Shown here: piece after piece, positions 57,026 through 64,000 of the stretch
Numbering within the stretch: position 1 is the stretch's first letter
Layout of the letters: each line of letters starts with the position of its first letter
NCBI RefSeq assembly: GCF_004363725.1
Contig: NZ_SNZF01000011.1
Location: 1-64,000, forward strand
Source: Aquamicrobium defluvii
GTDB taxonomy: Bacteria > Pseudomonadota > Alphaproteobacteria > Rhizobiales > Rhizobiaceae
Direction: 5' to 3'
Length of the DNA: 64,000 nt
Made by a program: the position numbers and the translations under genes
Notes under the pieces: model-generated
Database searches by the model: none
Seen by the model: the letters and a program-made list of their open reading frames with translations, nothing else
What the model was told of the DNA's origin: nothing

Positions 57026-57240
57026 TGTTCTGGCGATTGTTCCCGATCCCGATGGCACTGAGGACCTAACACGGCTCGGGAAAACTGGCAAAGGCGTCCA
57101 TGAGGGAGAGGCAAGGGCGCCGATCGGATTGCGTTTGCCGGGATTGGCATTAAGCTGCCGTAAAGGCATGCAGTTGATGCTGTCTGGAACACGGAGGGCG
57201 GGGGCCTGGCCGACAGGGACCGCCATTGCCCTTTACCCGT
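57026..57240. other. Spacer between nadK and the downstream plus-strand genes
   Basis: No gene supported; it must hold the nadK promoter. TTTACCCGTATG at the right end marks the start of a small open frame. Confidence 0.4.
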
Positions 57241-57393
57241 ATGTTCATCGTCGCTCTGATCATGGCTGCCTTTGCAGTCGGATTCTCGAATCTGGCGAAA
57301 CGCACCGGGTCCGGTGACGTCCGTCCCGAATCCTCGTCGCTCACCTGTGGCGAAGCCACCGGCGTTGCCTGTCCCGCCAGGCGTTCCATGTAG
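57241..57393 (+). CDS. Possible small membrane protein
   Basis: A 50-codon open frame. The first 20 residues (MFIVALIMAAFAVGFSNLAK) are hydrophobic like a signal or membrane segment, and the rest (RTGSGDVRPESSSLTCGEAT) is polar with two cysteines. There is no clear Shine-Dalgarno before ATG 57241. Its length and simple layout would fit a small exported protein, but I cannot support it further. Confidence 0.3.
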   Translation: MFIVALIMAAFAVGFSNLAKRTGSGDVRPESSSLTCGEATGVACPARRSM

Positions 57394-57511
57394 TCATGCC
57401 TCTGTCACGGAAACGGGACAGGTTTTCCCATTATCCGGTCCGGCTGGACACAGTTTGCTTGGCCAGACCGTTTCGGGGCGTCATAATGCTGTTTTCGGTG
57501 AAGGAGATGGA

Positions 57512-57940
57512 ATGAGGGCACGCACCGCCACGATCGGCGATCTTGAAACGGTATTTCGCGACCTTTCCGGTCGCATGTCGGCAGATTATGTCGCGGCAGG
57601 TCTTACCTTGCAGGGCGCGCAGGACAGCCTGATGATGGATTTGAAGGAAGGCCGCGCCCATGCCCTGCTTGACGGGGAGGCGGTTGTCGCCATCATCACC
57701 TGGCATGAAACCGATCATTCCGCGGAAACGGCGTTCGCGGCGCGCGAAGGTTTTTTCAGCGCTTCCACGGTCCGGTTCTGCAAGAAGCATATAAGGCGCA
57801 TACAGGCGCTTACCGGGAACCTGCCCATCCTGTCGCGCAGTTGGCTGGATGGTCCCGAGGTCGCCCGCTGGTTCCGCATCATCGGCTACGAGCAAAAGCA
57901 GGGCAATGGTGTGAAAGTGTTCGAGCTTCCGCCTGCCTGA
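57512..57940 (+). CDS. Putative GNAT-fold protein (phage DUF2833-like)
   Basis: A 142-residue protein starting MRARTATIGDLETVFRDLS, the opening typical of GNAT acetyltransferases. It resembles the DUF2833 type related to phage T7 gp13-like proteins more than typical acetyltransferases. No clear acetyl-CoA P-loop (Q/RxxGxG/A) is visible, so activity is doubtful. ATG 57512 has AAGGAG 6 bases upstream, a strong site, so it is expressed. Function not assigned. It is convergent with the GGDEF gene (27-base gap). Confidence 0.6.
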   Translation: MRARTATIGDLETVFRDLSGRMSADYVAAGLTLQGAQDSLMMDLKEGRAHALLDGEAVVAIITWHETDHSAETAFAAREGFFSASTVRFCKKHIRRIQALTGNLPILSRSWLDGPEVARWFRIIGYEQKQGNGVKVFELPPA

Positions 57941-57967
57941 ACAGGACGGGCGCTTTGGCCTTGCCGC

Positions 57968-59167
57968 TCACTCGGCTGCGGCAGGCAGGCTGGTTTCGAC
58001 GCGGTTGCGGCCGCCTTGCTTCGCGGCATAAAGCGCGCGGTCCGCACGCCTCAGGAGGTCCGAGAAATCTCTGTCCAGCGGGCCTCGCGTGGCGACGCCG
58101 ACAGAGACCGTCACCTGTATCATGTCGCCGTCAGCACTGAAGGGCGTGTTCTCCACGGCCTTTCGCAAGCTTTCCGTTTTTCCACCGTGATCGGCGTCGA
58201 AAAGCATGACGAATTCCTCGCCCCCTGATCGCGCCACCATCGTTCCGAGGTCCGCTTCGGCGTTGAGAATGCCGGCGACGTGCCGGAGCGCCCTGTCTCC
58301 CACCTCGTGCCCATAGGTGTCATTGATCTTCTTGAAGCTGTCTATGTCGAAGATGGCCACGGAAAGCGGCGCATTCGACCGCCCGGCCGCATTGAACAGC
58401 ATTTCGGCGCGCCGGGTCAGCGTGCGCCGGTTCGGGAGGTCCGTCAGATAATCGGTCGAAGCCGCATGTTCCCACTGCATGCGGATGCGGTCGGAGCATA
58501 TGAGGATGAAGGAAGTCGTCCCCAGAACCGGCAGCACGGCCATGAAGATCGGTGTCACAAGGTTCAGCAACGACGCGCTGCTGGTCACGCTGAAATCGGT
58601 CGGCAATGGATTGGTGACGAAAACCGCGCCGCGCAGGGCGGTGAAGACAGCCATGATCATGAAGATGTACAGCAGAACCTTGCGGCTGGCCGAGTCGTCC
58701 TGCGCGCGCGCACGAAACAGGTCCCTTGCGCTGGCCAGCATCAGCCAGCACCAGGCGATTGTGATGATGACGATCCTGGCCTTGAAATTCTCTTCGATGA
58801 TCGAGAACCAGAAAACCGAGCAGGCTCCCGCTACGATCGGGATGTAGTGAATGGCAGATGATCGGTAATCGTAGAATTTCGCCAGAGCCCTTTCATAAAA
58901 CAGCAATCCGATCAGGAAAGCCGAGTTGACCATGACAAGCAGGAGAGGATGAGGCTGAGCTGAAGCGATCGCGAACATGGCGGAGCCGAAAGCGATGATA
59001 AACGTGCCTGCCTGCCAGACATTGGCGGCGGGCCGCAGTTCCTTCGGCAGATCCCGCATGATGACTGCCAGAACGAGCCCGTTGGAGAGCATCATGGTGG
59101 CGACAATGGCGAAAACGTATCCTGAAACCATGATGGCGCGAATGATCCCGGCTGCGGGGTGAAGCAT
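57968..59167 (-). CDS. Membrane-bound GGDEF diguanylate cyclase
   Basis: A 399-residue protein with about 6-7 membrane helices in the first 220 residues (for example AGIIRAIMVSGYVFAIVATMM, IVIITIAWCWLMLASARDLF) and a cytosolic GGDEF domain (about 235-395). The active-site motif is GGEEF in RSGGEEFVMLF; DYLTDLPNRRTL and FDIDSFKKINDTYGHEVGD complete the domain. No RxxD inhibitory site precedes it. I chose ATG 59167 (MLHPAAG), which has GGGATGAT upstream; a GTG at 59218 would extend it by 17 residues. The sensed signal is unknown. Confidence 0.88.
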   Translation of the reverse strand: MLHPAAGIIRAIMVSGYVFAIVATMMLSNGLVLAVIMRDLPKELRPAANVWQAGTFIIAFGSAMFAIASAQPHPLLLVMVNSAFLIGLLFYERALAKFYDYRSSAIHYIPIVAGACSVFWFSIIEENFKARIVIITIAWCWLMLASARDLFRARAQDDSASRKVLLYIFMIMAVFTALRGAVFVTNPLPTDFSVTSSASLLNLVTPIFMAVLPVLGTTSFILICSDRIRMQWEHAASTDYLTDLPNRRTLTRRAEMLFNAAGRSNAPLSVAIFDIDSFKKINDTYGHEVGDRALRHVAGILNAEADLGTMVARSGGEEFVMLFDADHGGKTESLRKAVENTPFSADGDMIQVTVSVGVATRGPLDRDFSDLLRRADRALYAAKQGGRNRVETSLPAAAE

Positions 59168-59368
59168 ATCATCCCAAAGATGACCAATCCGACAACGCGA
59201 AAGCTTGTATGCACCCACAGATCATTCGTAGCGGATTGTGAAAGTCGATAGTGTTGCATTTCGAAGCCACCATCGATTTTACGCGGTGACGCCCTACATC
59301 GCATATTTCTTGAGGCGGGAATTGTTTTTCCAGAACACGAATTTGTTTCGAAAACAGGAATTGCGACG

Positions 59369-59755
59369 ATGTTCGATCTGCTGAAACGGCGCTTCATGCT
59401 GTTCCGCCGCGAGGCGGTTATGCTTCTGTATGCGTTTCGCGACCGGCGGACACCGTTTTATCTGAAGGCGGCGAGCCTGTTTGCAGGGCTCTATCTGCTG
59501 AGCCCCATCGATCTCATCCCGTTTCCAGTGCCCTTGCTCGGAGTGGTTGACGACCTTGTGATCGTGCCGCTTCTGGTCGGCTTCATTGCAAAACGGCTGC
59601 CGCAGGATGTGCGCGATACCGCCGGGAGCAAGGCCGACAACTGGCTCGAGCGCTGGTTCCGCAGGCCGCTGATCGCAGTCGTGGTGATACTGGCGCTGCT
59701 GGTGGCCATCTGGCTGCTGCTTCTCTACCTCATCTATCGATATCTGGCGGGATGA
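59369..59755 (+). CDS. DUF1232 (YkvA-like) membrane protein
   Basis: A 128-residue protein of the DUF1232 family. The conserved core is YLKAASLFAGLYLLSPIDLIP followed by VDDLVIVPLLVGFIAKRLP, then a C-terminal membrane helix (IAVVVILALLVAIWLLLLYL). Function is unknown across the family. Its stop overlaps the start of the UbiB-like kinase gene (ATGA, 59752-59755), so the two are co-translated and perhaps act together at the membrane. Confidence 0.88.
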   Translation: MFDLLKRRFMLFRREAVMLLYAFRDRRTPFYLKAASLFAGLYLLSPIDLIPFPVPLLGVVDDLVIVPLLVGFIAKRLPQDVRDTAGSKADNWLERWFRRPLIAVVVILALLVAIWLLLLYLIYRYLAG

Positions 59756-61413
59756 AGGATCGCAATTTCATGAGCCTGCTCGAAACCGGTCTGGTCGCCA
59801 TACGCGACCACAAGCGTCTTGCTGAAATCCTCGCTGTCGTCACACGTTTCGGCATAGACGACGTTCTGGGCAGGATAGGGCTTTCCGGCCTCGCATCTTC
59901 CTCGCGTCGCGACGGCGGGAAGGCGGCGCAGGCCGATGCGCCGGAACGGCTGCGGCTGGCGCTCGAAGAACTGGGGCCGACCTTCGTCAAGCTCGGCCAG
60001 ATCCTGTCGACGCGTGGCGATCTGCTCTCGCCCGAATGGACGGCGGAGCTTGAAAAGCTGCAAAGCCATGTCGCGCCACAGCCATGGGACGCGATCCGCG
60101 CCCAGGTGGAAGAGGATATCGGCGGCTCGGTCGAGGCGATCTTTGCGTCGTTCGACACGCAGGCGCTTGCGGCCGGTTCCATCGCACAGGTGCATCGCGC
60201 CATGCTGAAGGACGGCACCGATGTCGTGGTGAAGGTGAGGCGCGAGGGGCTGCGTCCGCTTGTCGATGCCGATCTGCGGCTGCTTTCGCATGCGGCGGCA
60301 CTTGCTGAAGTCCAATGGCCCGATCTGGCTCGCTACCGGCCCCGCGAAATTCTGAACCATCTTGGCGCGGCCATGGCGGAGGAACTCGATCTCGCCGCCG
60401 AAGCGCGCAATTGCGAGACGGTCGCGGCCAATCTGGCCGATATGGATTTCATCGTCATTCCCCGCATATTCCGGCAATGGACAGGCGAGCGGCTTCTGGT
60501 TCAGGAATTCATCGACGGCACCGCGCCAAATGACGGGCCTGCCATGGCTGCTGGGCGCCATGATGGGCCCCTGCTTGCGCGCCGCGGCACGGAAGCGTTC
60601 CTCCACATGGCGCTCATCGACGGCATTTTCCACGCCGACCCGCACCCGGGCAATCTTCGCGCGCTATCCGGCGACAGGGTTGCGTTCATCGACTTCGGCA
60701 TGGTGGGGAGGCTTGGCGGTCGACGGCGCGAGCAGTTGCTGTCTCTGGTGGGGGCTATCGTGGATGGCAGCGGCGACAGGGTGGCCAATCTGCTCATCGA
60801 ATGGTCCGGCGGTGTCGGAGCAGACCTGTCGCGCCTCGAAGCCGCCTGCGACGCATTCGTCGCCCGCCATGGGGCTGCGCCCCTTAGGCTTGGCGACGCC
60901 ATAGGCGACTTCGTGACGATGGCGCGCGAACACGATCTTGCACTTCCTCCGGACCTTGCCTTGCTGTTCAAGGCACTGATCACCGCCGACGGCGTCATGC
61001 GCGGCCTCGATCCGCAATTCGACGCCATAGCCGTGGCTGCGCCCATGGTGCAGAGCGAGATGCTGCGCCGCTACGCGCCCGGCGCGGTTTTCGGCCGGGG
61101 CAGGGCGCTGGCCTTCGATCTTGCCGGCCTGGCCTCGGACCTTCCCGCCCTGATCCGTCTGCTGGCGCTGCGGGTTCGGCAGGGGCGCATTTCGGCAAGC
61201 GTCGAGTTGCAGGGGCTGGAACGCATCGGAGGCGACATACGCTGGGCGGCGACGCGTATCGCCGTCGCCATCGTCACGGCCGCCTTCGCCCTCGGGCTTG
61301 CGCCGCGCCTGTTCGAATATGGCCCGCTGGTATTTGGCGTGCCGCTGCCTTTGTGGATTGGGCTCGGCGTGATTGCTGCCGGTCTCGTCTGGCTGATCAT
61401 GCCGCGCCGCTAG
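59752..61413 (+). CDS. ABC1/AarF/UbiB-family atypical kinase
   Basis: A 553-residue protein of the UbiB/ABC1 family. The N-terminal KxGQ-type motif is FVKLGQILSTRGDLLSPEW; the Ala-rich loop is AAGSIAQVHRA; the lysine is in VVVKVRREGL; the catalytic block is HADPHPGN, then FIDFGMVG. Two C-terminal hydrophobic segments anchor it. The canonical alphaproteobacterial UbiB works in ubiquinone synthesis and usually sits beside ubiE and mutM, so with its DUF1232 neighbour this may be a paralogue. ATGA overlap with DUF1232; the first ATG is used, though Met7 is possible. Confidence 0.88.
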   Translation: MKDRNFMSLLETGLVAIRDHKRLAEILAVVTRFGIDDVLGRIGLSGLASSSRRDGGKAAQADAPERLRLALEELGPTFVKLGQILSTRGDLLSPEWTAELEKLQSHVAPQPWDAIRAQVEEDIGGSVEAIFASFDTQALAAGSIAQVHRAMLKDGTDVVVKVRREGLRPLVDADLRLLSHAAALAEVQWPDLARYRPREILNHLGAAMAEELDLAAEARNCETVAANLADMDFIVIPRIFRQWTGERLLVQEFIDGTAPNDGPAMAAGRHDGPLLARRGTEAFLHMALIDGIFHADPHPGNLRALSGDRVAFIDFGMVGRLGGRRREQLLSLVGAIVDGSGDRVANLLIEWSGGVGADLSRLEAACDAFVARHGAAPLRLGDAIGDFVTMAREHDLALPPDLALLFKALITADGVMRGLDPQFDAIAVAAPMVQSEMLRRYAPGAVFGRGRALAFDLAGLASDLPALIRLLALRVRQGRISASVELQGLERIGGDIRWAATRIAVAIVTAAFALGLAPRLFEYGPLVFGVPLPLWIGLGVIAAGLVWLIMPRR

Positions 61414-61475
61414 AACATTTTGCAGTCGGACGGAATCATCTGACCGCGAATAAAGCCGCTTTCCCTTGCGTGGTC

Positions 61476-61506
61476 TTGAAAACGCAATCTGGAACATATA
61501 GTGAAC
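61476..61506 (+). promoter_or_regulatory. LexA (SOS) box overlapping the promoter of the radical SAM-udgX operon
   Basis: GAAC (61492-61495), seven bases and GAAC (61503-61506) give a perfect GAAC-N7-GAAC site, the alphaproteobacterial LexA consensus. TTGAAA (61476-61481) and TATAGT (61497-61502) can serve as -35 and -10 with 15-base spacing, so LexA would cover the -10. Transcription would start close to the ATG at 61511. Confidence 0.75.
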
Positions 61507-61510
61507 ATCT

Positions 61511-62740
61511 ATGAAAAAGACGCTGCACGAGCGGCTCGCCATTCTCGCCGACGCCGCAAAATACGATGCTTCCTGCGCATCGAGCGGAACTGAAAAGCGC
61601 GATTCCACCAGAGGTGGGATCGGTTCGACGCAAGGTTCCGGCATCTGCCATGCCTATGCGCCGGACGGGCGCTGCATTTCCCTGCTGAAGATCCTGCTCA
61701 CCAATTTTTGCATCTACGATTGCGCCTATTGCATCAACCGGTCGTCCAGCAATGTCGAGCGGGCGCGGTTCACGCCGGAGGAGGTGATATGGCTGACGCT
61801 GGAATTCTACCGGCGCAACTACATAGAGGGCCTGTTTCTGTCCTCGGGCATTATCCGCAGTGCCGATTACACGATGGAACAACTTGTGCGCGTGGCGCGC
61901 GAATTGCGGCTGAGCCACGGGTTCAGGGGTTATATCCATCTCAAGACGATCCCCGAGGCTTCCGTTGGATTGCTCGATGAGGCCGGGCTCTATGCCGACC
62001 GGCTTTCGATCAACATCGAGCTGCCGACCGATAACGGCATCGCCGAACTCGCGCCGGAAAAGGAACCGGGGCAGATCCGCCGCGCAATGGGCGACCTGCG
62101 CCTGCGCATCGAGGATGCAAGCGAGCCGACAAAGGTTACGAAGCGGCGCAAGCGGTTTGCCCCGGCCGGGCAATCGACGCAGATGATCGTCGGGGCCGAT
62201 GGCGCGAACGATGCGACGATCCTCGGCACATCCTCGCGGCTCTACAGCAGCTATGGCCTCAAGCGGGTCTACTATTCGGCCTTCAGCCCGATTCCGGATG
62301 CTTCTTCCCGCCTGCCTCCCGCCAGGCCGCCGCTGATGCGCGAGCACCGGCTGTATCAGGCCGATTGGCTTTATCGTTTCTATGGCTTCGGCATCGACGA
62401 GATAACCTCCGTGCGGCCGGACGGCATGCTCGATCTCGACCTCGATCCCAAGCTGGCCTGGGCGCTGGCACACCGCGAGGACTTTCCGGTCGACGTCAAC
62501 CGGGCCTCTCGCGAGATGCTGCTTCGGGTGCCGGGGCTGGGCACGAAATCGGTGTCCGCCATCATTACCGCCCGCCGCCAGCGCAGTCTCGGGCTGGACG
62601 ATCTGGCAAGGCTGAACATTTCGGTCCGCAAGGTACGTGCCTTCCTGTGCGCTCGCGGGTGGACGCCGCTGCGCCTTATCGACCGGTCCGATCTGCGCGA
62701 TCTCTTCGCGCCGCAGCCCGAACAGATGGTGCTGCTGTGA
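61511..62740 (+). CDS. Putative DNA modification/repair radical SAM protein
   Basis: A 409-residue radical S-adenosylmethionine protein paired in many genomes with a DUF4130/uracil-DNA-glycosylase-like gene. The cluster cysteines are Cys67, Cys71 and Cys74 in NFCIYDCAYCINR (CxxxCxxC). SGIIRSADYTMEQ and the NIELPTDNGIAELAPEK block are family-typical. A C-terminal helix-hairpin-helix pair (REMLLRVPGLGTKSVSAII) could bind DNA. The ATG is 5 bases after the LexA box and has no Shine-Dalgarno, so the message may be nearly leaderless. Its stop overlaps the next GTG (GTGA). The chemistry on DNA is not known. Confidence 0.9.
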   Translation: MKKTLHERLAILADAAKYDASCASSGTEKRDSTRGGIGSTQGSGICHAYAPDGRCISLLKILLTNFCIYDCAYCINRSSSNVERARFTPEEVIWLTLEFYRRNYIEGLFLSSGIIRSADYTMEQLVRVARELRLSHGFRGYIHLKTIPEASVGLLDEAGLYADRLSINIELPTDNGIAELAPEKEPGQIRRAMGDLRLRIEDASEPTKVTKRRKRFAPAGQSTQMIVGADGANDATILGTSSRLYSSYGLKRVYYSAFSPIPDASSRLPPARPPLMREHRLYQADWLYRFYGFGIDEITSVRPDGMLDLDLDPKLAWALAHREDFPVDVNRASREMLLRVPGLGTKSVSAIITARRQRSLGLDDLARLNISVRKVRAFLCARGWTPLRLIDRSDLRDLFAPQPEQMVLL

Positions 62741-64000
62741 GTGCGCAGGTATGTCTGCATCACGCCGCGAACCTTGGCGAGTGGCGCGATGCGGCGCGTT
62801 CGCTGCTTCTGGCCGGCGTGCCGCCGGAGGAGGTCGAGTGGTCGCTGGGCGATACGGATCTTTTTGGCAGAGCGCCGACCGAAGTACCGCCGCCCGGGGA
62901 GGGTGCCACGCCACCTTCCGTGCCCCGCCGTTTTCTCGACCTGGCCGACGCCGTGGTCTGCCACAGCGATCCCGGCCGCTTCTCCCTGCTTTACAGAACC
63001 TTGTGGCGGTTGCAGGGCGATCCCCATCTGATCGGTTTTCTGCCTGATCCTGACATGCAGCGCCTGCATCGCATGGAAAAATCCGTGCGCCGCGACTGCC
63101 ACAAGATGACGGCTTTCGTGCGTTTCCGCGAAGTTGCCGGCCAGCCGGGAGACCGGCGCCGTTTCGTCGCCTGGTTCGAACCCGATCATCATGTCGTTGC
63201 CCGCACGGCCCCCTTCTTTGCAAAACGCTTCGCCGACATGAACTGGATGATCCTCACGCCAAAGGGCAGCGCGGGTCTGGAGGGCGGTCAGCTTGCGTTG
63301 TCGGAAAAACCTGCGGAGCGCCCGGACCTGTCGGATGAAACAGAGGGGCTATGGCGCACCTACTATGCCTCCATCTTCAACCCGGCACGGCTCAAGGTGA
63401 AGGCGATGCAGGCGGAGATGCCTAAAAAATACTGGAAGAATCTTCCCGAGGCCTCCCTGATTCCCGCACTCGTCGCCGGTGCCGGGCAACGCGCTGCGGA
63501 CATGGTTCACCGGCAAAGGGAGCTTGCCGCGCCTGCCTTCCATGATCGTCTTGCTGCCCGCCGGTCCGATCCCCGGGAGCCTGCGCAGACAGAGGCGGCG
63601 GGGGTGATTGCGACAGATCTCGATGAACTGCGCGAACACGCTGCCGCCTGCACGCGATGCCCATTGCACTGCAACGCCACCCGCACGGTGTTCGGAGAGG
63701 GGCCGCCCCGCGCCGATCTCATGGTTGTCGGGGAGCAGCCCGGCGACATCGAGGACCTGACCGGCCGACCCTTCACCGGCCCGGCCGGTCAGCTTCTCGA
63801 CAGGACCTTGTCTGAACTTGGGATCGAAAGGAAAAAGCTCTGGCTCACCAATGCAGTGAAACATTTCAAGTTCGTTGCCCGAGGCAGGAAGCGCATCCAT
63901 CAGAGCCCGAATCGTGGCGATATCGATCATTGCCGCTGGTGGCTGAAACGCGAGATCGAACTGGTCAGGCCAAAGCTCATTCTGGCACTGGGAGCCACCG
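62737..64000 (+). CDS. udgX: DUF4130 and UdgX-type uracil-DNA-binding protein (partial, runs off the end)
   Basis: The frame from GTG 62737 is open to the window end (421 codons). The N-terminal ~250 residues form a DUF4130-like domain (AFVRFREVAG, RRFVAWFEPDHHVVARTAPFF). From about residue 290 comes a UdgX-type uracil-DNA glycosylase fold: cysteine pair CTRCPLHC (iron-sulfur ligands), motif GEQPGD (332-337), then EDLTGRPFTGPAGQLLD and NAVKHFKF (372-379). The UdgX signature RKRIHQSP (384-391) has the His388 that in Mycobacterium UdgX forms a covalent bond to uracil-DNA. It overlaps the radical SAM gene by 4 bases and shares its SOS box. The 3' end is missing. Confidence 0.9.
   Translation, partial: MSAQVCLHHAANLGEWRDAARSLLLAGVPPEEVEWSLGDTDLFGRAPTEVPPPGEGATPPSVPRRFLDLADAVVCHSDPGRFSLLYRTLWRLQGDPHLIGFLPDPDMQRLHRMEKSVRRDCHKMTAFVRFREVAGQPGDRRRFVAWFEPDHHVVARTAPFFAKRFADMNWMILTPKGSAGLEGGQLALSEKPAERPDLSDETEGLWRTYYASIFNPARLKVKAMQAEMPKKYWKNLPEASLIPALVAGAGQRAADMVHRQRELAAPAFHDRLAARRSDPREPAQTEAAGVIATDLDELREHAAACTRCPLHCNATRTVFGEGPPRADLMVVGEQPGDIEDLTGRPFTGPAGQLLDRTLSELGIERKKLWLTNAVKHFKFVARGRKRIHQSPNRGDIDHCRWWLKREIELVRPKLILALGAT

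Noticed and set aside
61436..63223. 595-codon minus-strand frame over the radical SAM and udgX genes
   Set aside because: Motifs CxxxCxxC and the UdgX signature are on the plus strand; the minus frame covers the SOS promoter and has no family likeness.

Overview
The window looks like chromosome of an alphaproteobacterium of the order Hyphomicrobiales (Rhizobiales), most likely in the Mesorhizobium/Nitratireductor/Aminobacter neighbourhood. The evidence is the high GC content, the rhizobial gene set (glnB-glnA behind a sigma-54 promoter, an ExoR homologue, scpA-scpB-tatA-tatB-tatC, class II DAHP synthase, DUF2865 and DUF2059 proteins), and the GAAC-N7-GAAC type of LexA box. The genus is inferred, not shown.

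Region 1 (1 to about 4990) is accessory DNA. It starts inside what looks like the end of an IS21-type insertion sequence that has cut the 5' part off a DUF2924 gene. Two genes follow with start/stop overlaps: a large serine recombinase and a small HTH-like protein. Next is a 759-residue protein I regard as the most novel item here: a P-loop GTPase-like protein whose first ~68 residues resemble the arm-type DNA-binding start of tyrosine integrases. The segment ends on the 3' side of a tRNA-Ser(GGA) gene.

Region 2 (5.5-31 kb) is core genome: glnA/glnB, NAD(P)HX repair (nnr), valS, a FadL-type porin, exoR, xthA, a nucleobase permease, erpA, dgt, argS, a SPOR-domain protein, then nagZ-scpA-scpB-tatA-tatB-tatC (cell-wall recycling, chromosome condensation, twin-arginine export). 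After tatC comes a set of small stress or hypothetical genes (YciF-like ferritin fold, a short membrane-anchored protein, dienelactone hydrolase, a small K+-channel-like protein) and tRNA-Val(CAC).

Region 3 (31-50 kb) holds gph/rpiA (divergent), a DUF2059 protein, gor, mgtE with a long leader, an SbmA/YddA-type ABC transporter, class II DAHP synthase, a GGDEF protein, a GFA-family protein, dgkA, nadE, gltX, a DUF2865 protein, the malic enzyme maeB and an enolase-superfamily epimerase.

Region 4 (50-64 kb) holds a complete Mla-type lipid transport operon (STAS-MlaE, MlaF, MlaD, PqiC-like lipoprotein), an RhlE-type helicase, nadK, a second GGDEF protein, a DUF1232/UbiB-kinase pair with overlapping ends, and a two-gene DNA repair operon. 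That operon pairs a radical SAM protein with a DUF4130-UdgX uracil-DNA-binding protein that runs off the window end. It is preceded by a perfect GAAC-N7-GAAC SOS box.

No rRNA, CRISPR array or prophage block was seen.
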